NCBI RefSeq assembly: GCF_000518265.1
Contig: NZ_KI912411.1
Coordinates: 124,001 to 188,000 of the forward strand
Reading direction: 5' to 3'
Source of the DNA: Actinomadura oligospora ATCC 43269
Lineage (GTDB): Bacteria > Actinomycetota > Actinomycetes > Streptosporangiales > Streptosporangiaceae
Length of the DNA: 64,000 bases
The notes beneath the pieces are model-generated. The model saw nothing but the letters and a program-made list of their open reading frames with translations, searched no databases and was not told the DNA's origin. Position 1 is the stretch's first letter; each line of letters opens with the position of its first letter. Made by a program: the position numbers and the translations under genes. Shown here in pieces: positions 53,219-62,378 of this stretch.

Positions 53219-56200
53219 TCGGTGACCGGGAGCAGGTGGGCGCGGCGTTCTTCGTCGGTGAGGGTTCGAAAGACCCTGCGGCGGGCGGCGGCTTGGAGCG
53301 CGTTCAGGTCGGGGTCGGCGGCCCAGAGGCGGGCGGTCCCGTCGTAGGAACCGGTGATCAGGCCACTGCTGTCGGCCGTCCACGCCACACTGGTGACCTT
53401 GTCGCGGTGCACGCCGACGACTCCGTTCTCAGTGTGCTTTCGGGCGTCCCAGACGCGAACGGTGCGGTCGTAGGAGGCGGTGGCGATTCGTGTGCCGTCC
53501 GGGGCCCAGGCCACCGCATGGACTCGGCCCTCGTGGCCGGTCAGCACAGCAATCTGGCGTCCTGACGCGACTTCCCAGATCCGTGCAGTGCGGTCGGCTG
53601 ATCCGCTGACCACGAATCGTTCGTCCGGCGACCAAGCGACCGAGTCCACCCAGTTGGCGTGACCTCGCAGGGTCGTGAACTCCTGCATGGCGAGCATGTC
53701 CCAGATGCGGACCGTCCGATCGTCGGAGGTGGAGGCCAGCCAGTGGCCGCTGGGTGCGGTGGCCAGAGAGACCACCCAGCCTTGGTGGCCATGGAGGACG
53801 GCGACAGGCGAGCCGTCGGTGACGTTCCAGATGCGGATCATGCGGTCTCTGCCGGCTGTGGCGAAGCGAAGGTCCACGCCCGCGACGGCCTCGGGGATAC
53901 CGCTCGTGTATGGGATGACGGCACGGGGTTCCCCGTGGACGAGACCTGTCCAGAGGCGGACGGTGCGATCGCTCGACGTTGTGACCAGGCCATGCGGGCT
54001 CAAGGTGACGCCAAGGACGGTGTCGTCATGGCCGGTGATGGTGTCCATGGGGTCGGCGGTCTCGGCGTCCCAGACGCGAAGGGTCCGGTCGTCCGATCCG
54101 GTGACCAGCAGTCCCGGCGATCTCGTCCCGTGCCGCTCCGACGGCGCGCGGTAGGCCAGGGTGCGGATGGGGGCTTGGTGACCAGCGAATTGGAGGCGTT
54201 CACCTCCGCGTGGGTTACGTCCCAGACTCGTGCGGTGCCATCGGAGGAGGCGGTGGCGATCCGGGTACCGTCGGGAGACCAGTTCATGGCGCACACATCG
54301 CTGGTGTGGCCGCGAAGCACGGAGATTTCCTCGGCGTTGCCGGGATTCCAGATGCGGGCGGTTCGGTCGGCTCCGCAGGTGGCCAGTCGCGTTCCGTCGG
54401 GAGACCAGGCGACGTTCCAGACACGGTCGGTGTGGCCGCGTATCAGCATCAACTGACGGCCGCTCTCACTGTCCCAGACGCGGGCGCTCTGGTCGCCCGA
54501 TGCGGATGCGAGCAGCTTTCCGTCCGACGTCCTTCGACCAGGTCCTCGTGGCCTTCGAGGGTCATGGCGTCTCCGGTCTGGAGGTTCCAGACCGGACCGT
54601 CCGATCGTGGGAGCCGGTGGCCAGACGAAGGTTGTCCGGGGCGAAGGCGATACCGAGGATGTTGTCGGTGTGCCCGGTGAGTTGGCCGGTGAGGGCATGT
54701 GTTTCGGCGTCCCAGATGCGGACGGCCAGGTCGCGTGATCCGGCTGCGATGCGTCGTCCGTCCGGGGACCATGCGACCGTCCACACGACGTCGGTGGCCT
54801 CACGCAGGACAGCCAGCGTTTCCCCGGCCTCGGCGTTCCAAATCCGGACGGTGTTATCGCGAGATGCGGTGGCGATCCGCATGGAATCGGGCGCCCAGGC
54901 CACCATCTCGACCATCCCGCCATGGCCCCGCAGGACGGTGACGCACGCACCAGTGGCGGCGTCCCAGATTCGTGCGGTTCCGTCCCGGGAGGCGGTGGCG
55001 ATCCTCCGTCCGTCCGGGGACCAGGCAAGACCACGGACGACGTCGCTATGGCCCCTCATCACATGGCTCACATGGCTGAAGGCCAGGGCGGACAGCAACG
55101 CGCGGACGGCGGCGGGAGTCGGCGGACACTCCGACAAAGCCGCCAACGACAGCAGGATCGACAGCTCGGGATACCGCTCGGCGTTGGCGATCACGTGTTC
55201 ACCGATGCCTTCCGACACCCTGCGCAGGAAGGCCAGGTCACGCCGTTTGGACGCCCGGATGAGCGCTTCGGCTCCCGTGGGCGCCTGCCCCGCCTGCTGC
55301 AGGGCCTCGTACCAGGTCTCGGCCTGGACCAGGCGTTCTCCAGTCAGCAGGTAATCGCGGCTGCATCCTGCGCGCTCCCAGTCGACCGCCCATCGCTCCA
55401 ACTCGGCCCGCTGTCGCAGCTGCTCGATCCGAGCCTCCACCTCTTGGCGCAGCGGCGGCCACTGGCGAAACAGCGCCTCGTGCGCGACTTGGGCGAGGGA
55501 GCGCCCGTTACCGACGTCAGTAACCAGTAGACGGGCGTCGACGAACGCATCCACCACGATCCTTTCGGCGGAGGCTAGTTCGTGGAGCGGAACGCGTCGG
55601 CGAGTGGCGCCCTGCCCGTCCACGGTGACGAACTTCAGCAGTACTGCGAGGACGTTCTCGCTTCCGTCCTGTCCTGAGAGTTCGGCCATGACGAGATCTG
55701 CCTGGCGGGCCAACGCACCAGCAACGCCTCCTTGAACACGGTAGGCGTCCTCGGTGACCGTCCCTCCGGGGCCGGCTGCGAAGTACAACTCTTGGAGTAG
55801 GTAGGCGAGCAGAGGGAGCGCATCAGCGGTCTCCGCGTCGTCGACGATCGCCCCGACCAGCCCCGGCGCGAATCTCAAGTCCGCCAGCTCGGCCGGACGC
55901 TCGACGATCTGCGCCAACTGTCTCCGGGTGAGCGACCCGATCGCCACCGGGTTCTGAAACAGTTCGACCTGTGCGGTGTCCAGCAGGTCGCGGAGGAATT
56001 CGATCCGGACGGTCGCCAGCACCCACAGGCGCCGATCACGCCGAAGCGCCTCCGCGATCGCCTCCAGGAAGAGCGCCCGGTCCCGTTCTCCGGCGAGAGT
56101 GATCAGCTCCTCGAACTGATCGATCACCAGGAGGATGCGCCGATTGCGCGGACCGAGACGTCGAAGCTCAGCCAGGACGAGGGCCAGCCCGTCCGCCGAA

Positions 56201-56766
56201 CGACGGATTCGGCGCTGCAATGTGGAGGCGTCCGTCCGCGCGTCCGCCTCGGCCAGCGCCGCTGCCAAGGCCCCACCGGGTTGGGGCCGGGCGTCGCGAC
56301 CGGCAACACCACCCAGCGCCGCTCCCGAAGCCGTGGAATCACCCCCCTGCGCCAACGACGACTTCCCGCTGCCGGACGCGCCGACCAGGGGGACGAACCG
56401 CTCGGCAGGACGCTGAGGCGAATCATGCAACCGCCGCACCAGCTCGAGCACTTGCACCTCGCGGCCGAAGAACACCGCCGCCTCGTCCTCAGTGAAGGCG
56501 TCCAGCCCGGGGTACGGCGTGCGCGAACGATCCCAGACACGGGACGGCGGAGGAGGAGGTGCGCTCAGCCGGAAGGCGACGACATGCCCCACAACCAACA
56601 CAACGACCAGCACCAAGATCGCGGGCACCGACGCCCGCTGGAGCCAGCGCAGCGCCCCGGACACTTGGTCGCCATTCGTCGCGAAGTTGGTAGCGATCGC
56701 GAACAAGCTGGCGACGAGCACCAACACGACCTGCAGCAGGAGCTCGAACCACCGACGCCGCATCAT
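53212..56766 (-). pseudogene. nSTAND NTPase with WD40 repeats, several frameshifts
   Basis: About 1,180 codons. N-terminal pair of membrane spans (FELLLQVVLVLVASLFAIAT, SVPAILVLVVVLVVGHVVAF), then PGLDAFTEDEAAVFFGRE, the P-loop GASGSGKSSL and 'LLVIDQFEELITLAGERDRA' (Walker B) of the nSTAND1 family, then a C-terminal WD40 propeller (RGLAWSPDGRRIATASRDGT and many like it). Reading-frame changes near 56360 and 56275 (compensating), 54593, 54530 and 54190 break it. STAND-WD40 proteins act as sensors and in phage defence. Either a decaying gene or sequencing errors; five in one gene favours decay. Confidence 0.75.
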
Positions 56767-57030
56767 CTCCCCTACATGCTCGAAAACCCGAACCAGCACC
56801 CGCAACCCTCAGGCCACAAGAGGCCCCGCCTCCACGTGTGCAGAAAGCACCGACCTGACAAGCGCCCAACGGTCAGAGCGGAGAGCATCGCCCGCGGGCA
56901 GGCAACACTCCAAAAATCTGAACGCAACGCACGTGGAGCGCAGACCAGCAACGCCTTGCCTGTGACCAAAGGCGGTCCGTCCGCGCCTGCACCCGAGCAG
57001 GACTGACCTGCACGCACTCACCCCGACCTG

Positions 57031-57853
57031 CTGGAGCCACACCCGCGCGCGGGGAGCAGACCGCCGTCAGCGCGGAAGGCATGTGGGAGACGGGACCATC
57101 CCCGCGTGCGCGGGGAGCAGGTGCTGGCCCCGGTCGACGGTGACGGGCGGCAGGGACCATCCCCGCGTGCGCGGGGAGCAGATGTCCGGCACGCCGCCGT
57201 CCTCCGGCCCCGTGGGACCATCCCCGCGTGCGCGGGGAGCAGGTGCTGGCCCCGGTCGACGGTGACGGGCGGCAGGGACCATCCCCGCGTGCGCGGGGAG
57301 CAGATGTCCGGCAGGCCGTATTCCTGGAGTACCTGGGGACCATCCCCGCGTGCGCGGGGAGCAGTCGAACCCGCCGCCCTTCCGCGAGACCTGCGGGGGA
57401 CCATCCCCGCGTGCGCGGGGAGCAGGCCGGTGTAGTGCTCGACCATGGCGCAGCCATGGGGACCATCCCCGCGTGCGCGGGGAGCAGTCGACTACGGCGC
57501 CGCCGACCTCCGGCCCCGTGGGACCATCCCCGCGTGCGCGGGGAGCAGTCGTCGAAGGCGGGCATCGGCTCGCCCCTGAAGGGACCATCCCCGCGTGCGC
57601 GGGGAGCAGATCACCGTCCGCGGCGACAAGTTCCGCGCGACGGGACCATCCCCGCGTGCGCGGGGAGCAGTGAAGTGCGAGCACTGCGACGTCGAGTTCC
57701 GAGGGACCATCCCCGCGTGCGCGGGGAGCAGGGCCTGACTCTCCAGGTACTTGGACAACGCCTGGGACCATCCCCGCGTGCGCGGGGAGCAGGGCCTGAC
57801 TCTCCAGGTACTTGGACAACGCCTGGGACCATCCCCGCGTGCGCGGGGAGCAG
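57031..57853 (-). CRISPR. CRISPR array 3 (type I-E), 14 repeats, 13 spacers
   Basis: Repeats GGGACCATCCCCGCGTGCGC + GGGGAGCAG start near 57031 (degenerate), 57092, 57153, 57214, 57275, 57336, 57397, 57459, 57520, 57581, 57642, 57703, 57764 and 57825. Orientation is opposite to array 2, so it is transcribed on the minus strand, with the degenerate trailer repeat at the left and the leader at the right. Two spacers occur twice: GTGCTGGCCCCGGTCGACGG... (57121 and 57243) and GGCCTGACTCTCCAGGTACT... (57732 and 57793). Confidence 0.95.
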
Positions 57854-57930
57854 ACTTACTGACCTGCACGTTTGCGCGGCCGCAGCAGCAGTTTCGAGCA
57901 CTTCATGGGAGACGGGCAAATCGGACATGC
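57854..57930 (-). promoter_or_regulatory. Leader of CRISPR array 3
   Basis: On the minus strand: ATGTCCGATTTG (complement of 57917-57928), GAAGTGCTCGAAA (57892-57904) and GCAGGTCAGTAAGT (57854-57867), matching the array 2 leader block for block and distance for distance. The remaining 57931-58284 holds nothing I can support. Confidence 0.75.
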
Positions 57931-58284
57931 TTGCTGCGGAACCTCCAGTGAAGAGCCCGTCGCCGCCAGAGCGGACGCAGTATGCGGTGGACCAGCGGGT
58001 TGGCCCCAGCAGCAGGTGCATCGAGAACCGTCTCGCATCGCCAGGCAGTGCACCAATGGTCAACAATGTGGGGCTTTGTCCGGGAGATGTCGCTGATCCT
58101 CCGGTCCGTTGGATGACCGACCACGCTTTCAGGCGCGCTTCGTCAATAGTGGCGGATGGATGTGCATCGTGGCCCGCTTTGGGTGGTCCACTCGGAGCAC
58201 CCTGGCCGAACGATGCGGACGGCCTTCAGTCGACTCGGCGAGGAAGCCGTTCCCGTCCGGAAGGTTGGTAGCCGCGAGGATGCT

Positions 58285-59637
58285 TCAAGGGGTGGTTCGG
58301 CGGCGGCTGCGGATTTTGTCGAAGGCGGCGAGGGCGGTGTCGTCGGCGTCGTCGAGGGTGTGAAGGTAGCGCTCGGTGGTGGAGATCGAGCCGTGGCCGA
58401 GTCGTTCCTTGACGACCTGAAGGTCAGCGCCGCCGGCCAGGAGCCAGGACGCGTGGGCGTGGCGTAGGTCGTGGATACGGACCTTGATGTCGAGGGCGGC
58501 GGTGTTGAGGGCGGGTTTCCAGACGTGGTTGCGGAACCAGTTGGCGGGGATGTGGCCGTCGGTCTCCCTGCGACGAGGCTGCCTCGGGTTGTCCTTGCCA
58601 GCAGAACGGCGGCGGGCGCGATAGAGGGCGAAGGCCAGTTTGCAGTGGTCACAGCGGCACCTGGCGGCGTTGTAGGCGCTGAGTGTGCCGTGGCGGTAGC
58701 GATGGCCCTTGGCGTTCTCGTTCGTCCAGCCGAGCTTGTCGGGGCGGAGAGCGGGTTTGAGCTTGCGCTCGGTCATGGTGTCGGGCCTGTAGACGAACAG
58801 GAGATCGTCGCGACCGAGTTTCTCGGACTTCACGTGGTCTTCCAGCTTGTCGACTATCTGCTCGCTGAGCTTGAAGCGGCGCCATTCCTTGTCCTTGGGG
58901 TAGTCCTTCACCAGGAAGCGCTTCCCTTCGGGGTGGAACTTGGGATTCAACTCGACGACGGCTCGGCTCACGGTCAGGATGCGCGAACGGGTCTTGAGGT
59001 CGCGGACCCGCAACTCGGTGAGTTCGCCCCAGCGCAGTCCGGTCTCGATGGCGGTCTCGACCAGGAGCTTGGAGTCGGCGTCGGGCAGCCGGTGGTAGAG
59101 GTCGTCGAACTGCTCGGGAGTGATGATCTCTAGGGGCTTCTCCGGGACGGTGGGGGAACGGATCCCTTTGCACGGATGAATGTAGGCGACCTGGTCGTTG
59201 AGCGCGGTTGTGAAGATCGCACTGAGGACGACTTTGTTGTAGCGGATGGTCGCGGGAGTGACCCCGTTCTTCTTCATCCGCCTGATCCACGCACGGACGT
59301 GCTCGGGGAGGATGTCCATCATCCGCATCCCGCCGAACTCCGGCATGACGTGCTTGTAGATCGAGTAGTGGTAGCTCTGCATGGTGGTCGGCTCGACCTC
59401 GTGGTTGGGGAGCCAGGTCTCCTCGACGTACTTCTTGAAGGTCTGGCGTCCCCGCTTGAGGTTGACGTCACGTCCCCTGCCGACCTCGCCTTCGGCACGC
59501 TGCCATGCCTTGTCGGCGTCCTTTTTGGACGAGTATGTGCCCGCGGACGCGATCTTCCCCTTGAGGTCTTCGTAGCAGGCGGTGTAACGCGGCTTGCCGT
59601 GGCGGTCCAGCCGCTTGAACGTGTACCCCAACTCCAC
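58285..59637 (-). CDS. int: Tyrosine site-specific integrase
   Basis: 450 residues from GTG 59637. Arm-binding N-terminal region ('AGTYSSKKDADKAWQRAEGE'), core-binding SAM-like domain, catalytic domain with Arg202 (ETGLRWGELTEL), His389-x-x-Arg392 (IHDLRHAHASWLL), His415 and Tyr424 (TTERYLHTL): all catalytic residues present. Unusual: an insert at about 310-345 with 'GTLSAYNAARCRCDHCKLAF', a CRCxxC cluster seen mostly in actinophage HNH-like proteins. Adjacent to a tRNA-Pro 3' half, as expected for a tRNA-integrating element that extends to the left. Confidence 0.92.
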   Translation of the reverse strand: MELGYTFKRLDRHGKPRYTACYEDLKGKIASAGTYSSKKDADKAWQRAEGEVGRGRDVNLKRGRQTFKKYVEETWLPNHEVEPTTMQSYHYSIYKHVMPEFGGMRMMDILPEHVRAWIRRMKKNGVTPATIRYNKVVLSAIFTTALNDQVAYIHPCKGIRSPTVPEKPLEIITPEQFDDLYHRLPDADSKLLVETAIETGLRWGELTELRVRDLKTRSRILTVSRAVVELNPKFHPEGKRFLVKDYPKDKEWRRFKLSEQIVDKLEDHVKSEKLGRDDLLFVYRPDTMTERKLKPALRPDKLGWTNENAKGHRYRHGTLSAYNAARCRCDHCKLAFALYRARRRSAGKDNPRQPRRRETDGHIPANWFRNHVWKPALNTAALDIKVRIHDLRHAHASWLLAGGADLQVVKERLGHGSISTTERYLHTLDDADDTALAAFDKIRSRRRTTP

Positions 59638-59650
59638 TCCCCCGAGTGAT

Positions 59651-59672
59651 CGTTCGTTAGTCGTTCGTTAGT
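59651..59672 (-). repeat. Tandem 11-base direct repeat upstream of the integrase
   Basis: CGTTCGTTAGT twice in a row (59651-59661, 59662-59672), 14 bases before the integrase start codon. Candidate integrase arm or excisionase/repressor site. Confidence 0.5.
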
Positions 59673-59725
59673 GAACTCAGACGGACGACGGCGGATCCCG
59701 AATGATCTCGCGGTATTCACTTTAG

Positions 59726-59860
59726 GCCTCTGACCTGCATCTTCTCACGAATCACCAAGATCTGCAGGCACACGTTTGAACCTTCATAATTCACTGGGGG
59801 TCAAGGGGTCGTGGGTTCAAATCCCGCCGTCCCGACCGGAAAGTAGCAGGTCAGAGGCCG
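59726..59860. other. Attachment-site region (att) framed by a 14-base inverted repeat
   Basis: GGCCTCTGACCTGC (59726-59739) and its complement GCAGGTCAGAGGCC (59847-59860) flank the tRNA 3' half. The likely crossover lies in the tRNA sequence between. I found no second copy of this tRNA half in the window, so the other end of the element is outside or changed. Confidence 0.5.
59793..59837 (+). tRNA. 3' half of tRNA-Pro(GGG), att-site remnant
   Basis: Reading CTGGGGG as the anticodon loop (U33, anticodon GGG, G37), TCAAG as the anticodon-stem 3' arm, GGGTC as the variable loop, GTGGG-TTCAAAT-CCCGC as the T arm, CGTCCCG as the acceptor 3' strand, then A and CC. The 5' half (expected to start CGGGACG) is missing upstream, so this is not a whole tRNA gene but the segment duplicated on integration. 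Isotype is inferred from the loop, not from a model. Confidence 0.6.
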
Positions 59861-59887
59861 GTTCTCCACCACGGAGAACCGGCCTCT
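59853..59887 (+). terminator. Terminator of the tRNA
   Basis: AGAGGCCGGTTCTCC and GGAGAACCGGCCTCT arms with a 5-base loop, followed by TGATCGTTGTT; 15 bases after the tRNA 3' end. Confidence 0.75.
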
Positions 59888-60252
59888 TGATCGTTGTTGG
59901 CCATGAGTGGCTCAGCTCCCTCCACAAGGCACTCCGCCGGTTCGCACGCCGCTCCAACGGAACCGGTCCGCCTCCGCAGCGGATCCATATGGTTCGAGTA
60001 GTTCATGCGAGTCCGGCACAACGGACACGTCCGATCCCCCCCTCATTCGCATGTCGCTCTCCCTCGTCCTCATCTGCAATCCGTGCATGGGTTGCCGCTT
60101 ACCCCGTCAGAGCCGGAGGAGTAGCGGCGCCGCGGGCAGGCCGCTCAATTCCTCAGGCCTTGTTGCTTCTGCAGGGACGGCTTGCACGGGCGAGGCATGG
60201 GGAGGCCATGCGGATCCGGGCGCTCGTGAGCATTCGTAGGAGCCGAAGAAGG
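59888..60252. other. Gene-free stretch
   Basis: No supported frame between the tRNA terminator and the MarR gene end. Confidence 0.4.
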
Positions 60253-60711
60253 CTAAGCACGGCCAGGAAGTTGCAGGCGGATGACTTCCTCGAGGGTGGT
60301 GCGAAGGGCATCCACCCGGTTCTGGCCCAGCTCGGCGGCCCAGGAGCGTTCGATGTCCATGAGGATGCGGGCGGCGGCGATCTGGCTCTCGCGGCCCCGG
60401 TCGGTGAGGCGAATGATCTTGGCACGACGGTCGGCGGGATCGATGATGCGCTCGACGTGCCCACCCTGTTCGAGCTCGCTGACCAGTTCGCCGAGCGCCT
60501 GCTTGGTGAGGCCGGAGCGTTCGGCGAGCACGGTGAGGCGCGAGCCCTCGGGGTCGATGTGGCGGAAGACCGAGCCGTGCCGGTAGCGAATGCCCTCGAA
60601 GCCCTCTTCCGCGAGGCGACGGTGGAGCTCCTCGACCGAGAGGTCCTTGGCGTGCGCGAGCAGGGCCGGGATCGGCACCTTGGGCGCGACGTCCCCGTCC
60701 CGAGCGGCCAT
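60253..60711 (-). CDS. MarR-family regulator
   Basis: 152 residues. Winged HTH 'SRLTVLAERSGLTKQALGEL' (about 56-75) and wing 'IIDPADRRAKIIRLTDRGRE' (DxRxxxxxLTxxG), the MarR signature. Divergent from the FAD oxidoreductase (240 bases between starts), which it probably controls; the gap contains an AT-rich part (TACTTGACAATATGGTCCCG) likely to hold promoters. Confidence 0.9.
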   Translation of the reverse strand: MAARDGDVAPKVPIPALLAHAKDLSVEELHRRLAEEGFEGIRYRHGSVFRHIDPEGSRLTVLAERSGLTKQALGELVSELEQGGHVERIIDPADRRAKIIRLTDRGRESQIAAARILMDIERSWAAELGQNRVDALRTTLEEVIRLQLPGRA

Positions 60712-60739
60712 CGCGGGCGCTCCTTCCGCTCACGTCATT

Positions 60740-60800
60740 TCGTCAGGCTACTTGACAATATGGTCCCGACTGATAGTACGGTTAGCTTACCAATCCGCGG
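60740..60800. promoter_or_regulatory. Likely promoter/operator between MarR and oxidoreductase genes
   Basis: GCTACTTGACAATATGGTCC then CCGACTGATAGTACGGTTAG. TTGACA is a perfect -35, and about 18 bases downstream a -10 such as GATAGT/TAGTAC follows on the plus strand. MarR sites are usual here. Confidence 0.5.
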
Positions 60801-60950
60801 GTACCGGGCACCCACTCCGAGGCCAGGGGCGATCTCCGCACCGGCGCGACGTCGTCGGAAACGTCGCGCGTGCGCGCCCTGGTCAGTCGAATCCGTCGCG
60901 CAGGGCCGTTCGAGGCGATGAGTCCTGCGCACCTAGCGTAGGGAACGAAC

Positions 60951-62357
60951 ATGAACCGTTTCGACCCGCAACGCAGCACCGCCCTCGCCCCCTCCGAGGT
61001 CGAGGCCCTGGCCGGACGGGTGTCGGGGCCCGTGGTCACCCCCGGTGGCGAGCAGTACGACGCGGAGCGCGCCGGGTACCAGATCGTCCGGTCGCACCGT
61101 CCGGACCTGATCGTGGGCGCGGTCGGCGCGGCCGACGTGCGCACCGCCGTGGAGTTCGCGACGGACCACGGGCTGCCGGTGGCCGTGCAGGGCACCGGGC
61201 ACGCGCTGTCGGGCATCGCCGCCGAGGGCGGGGTGCTGGTCAACACCACGCGGATGAGCGGCGTCCGGGTGAACCCCGAGACCGGCGAGGCGTGGGTCGC
61301 GGCGGGAACGCCGTGGAGCCGGGTCGTGCACGAGGCCGCGCCCGCCGGGCTGGCCCCGCTGTCCGGGTCGCTGCCCTCCCTCGGCGCGGTCGCCTACACG
61401 CTCGGCGGCGGGCTCGGCCTGCTGTCGCGGCGGTACGGCTACGCCGCCGACCACGTGCGCGGCCTCGACGTGGTGACCGCGGACGGACGGCTCCGGAACG
61501 TCACCGCCAACTCCGATCCGGACCTGTTCTGGGCGCTGCGTGGCGGACGGGACAACTTCGGCATCGTGACCGGCATGGAGATCGGCCTGCTGCCTGTCAC
61601 CGCACTCTACGGGGGCGGGATGTTCTTCGACGGCGCGAACGCCATCGGCGTCTTCGAGACCTGGATCCAGTGGACGACCACCGTGCCCGACGAGATGAGC
61701 TCGTCGATCGCGCTGATCTCGTTCCCAGACGTCCCGGCGCTGCCCGAGCCGCTGCGAGGCCGGCACATCGTGCACGTCCGGTTCGCCTACACCGCCGACG
61801 ACCTGAGCGGCGGCGAGCCCTTGGTCGCGCCGCTGCGCGCGCTCGACCCGATCATCGACACGCTCAACGAGCTGCCGTACACGCAGGCCGGGACCATCTA
61901 CAACGACCCGCCCGTGCCGGGCGCCTTCGAGGGCGACACGGCCATGATGGGCCCGCTCGACGCGGGCGCGGTTCGCGCGATCCTCGACCACGCGGGTCCG
62001 CACGCGCCGGTCCCCCACATCGTCGAACTGCGGCACCTGGGCGGCAGGATCGCCGCGCCGCCCCCTGTCGGCAACGCGGTCGGGCACCGCGACGCGAGCT
62101 ACCTGTTCAACATCTCGTCCCGGCTGGAGCGCGCCGACATCGACGAGATCCGGCCCGCGCACGACCGGCTGCTCAAGGCCATCGCGCCGTGGACGACCGG
62201 CGGGCGCGCGCTCAACTTCATGAACGGCGAGAACGCGGGCACGGTGGTGGACACCGCCTACGAGGCGACGACCCTCCGACGGCTGACCAGGCTGAAGAGC
62301 ATCTACGACCCGCAGAACACCTTCCGGCACAACCACAACATCCGCCCGGCCGAATAA
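60951..62357 (+). CDS. FAD-linked oxidoreductase (PCMH/berberine-bridge-like)
   Basis: 468 residues. FAD-binding PCMH domain with 'LPVAVQGTGHALSGIAAEGG' (His84 aligns with the histidine that links FAD covalently) and 'LGGGLGLLSRRYGYAADHVR'; no second Cys for bicovalent FAD. C-terminal BBE segment 'LTRLKSIYDPQNTFRHNHNI' (YxPxNxFRxxxNI). Oxidises a hydroxyl, amine or ring system of a natural product. No signal peptide seen. Tail-to-tail with the P450, 21 bases apart. Confidence 0.9.
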   Translation: MNRFDPQRSTALAPSEVEALAGRVSGPVVTPGGEQYDAERAGYQIVRSHRPDLIVGAVGAADVRTAVEFATDHGLPVAVQGTGHALSGIAAEGGVLVNTTRMSGVRVNPETGEAWVAAGTPWSRVVHEAAPAGLAPLSGSLPSLGAVAYTLGGGLGLLSRRYGYAADHVRGLDVVTADGRLRNVTANSDPDLFWALRGGRDNFGIVTGMEIGLLPVTALYGGGMFFDGANAIGVFETWIQWTTTVPDEMSSSIALISFPDVPALPEPLRGRHIVHVRFAYTADDLSGGEPLVAPLRALDPIIDTLNELPYTQAGTIYNDPPVPGAFEGDTAMMGPLDAGAVRAILDHAGPHAPVPHIVELRHLGGRIAAPPPVGNAVGHRDASYLFNISSRLERADIDEIRPAHDRLLKAIAPWTTGGRALNFMNGENAGTVVDTAYEATTLRRLTRLKSIYDPQNTFRHNHNIRPAE

Positions 62358-62378
62358 GCGGCGGCGGGGCGGGCCTGG

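Noticed and set aside
57067..58271. Long open frames on both strands over array 3
   Set aside because: Same artefact: repeat-derived peptides, not a gene.
59793..59837. Complete tRNA gene
   Set aside because: The D arm, acceptor 5' strand and anticodon-stem 5' arm are absent upstream; only the 3' half is present.
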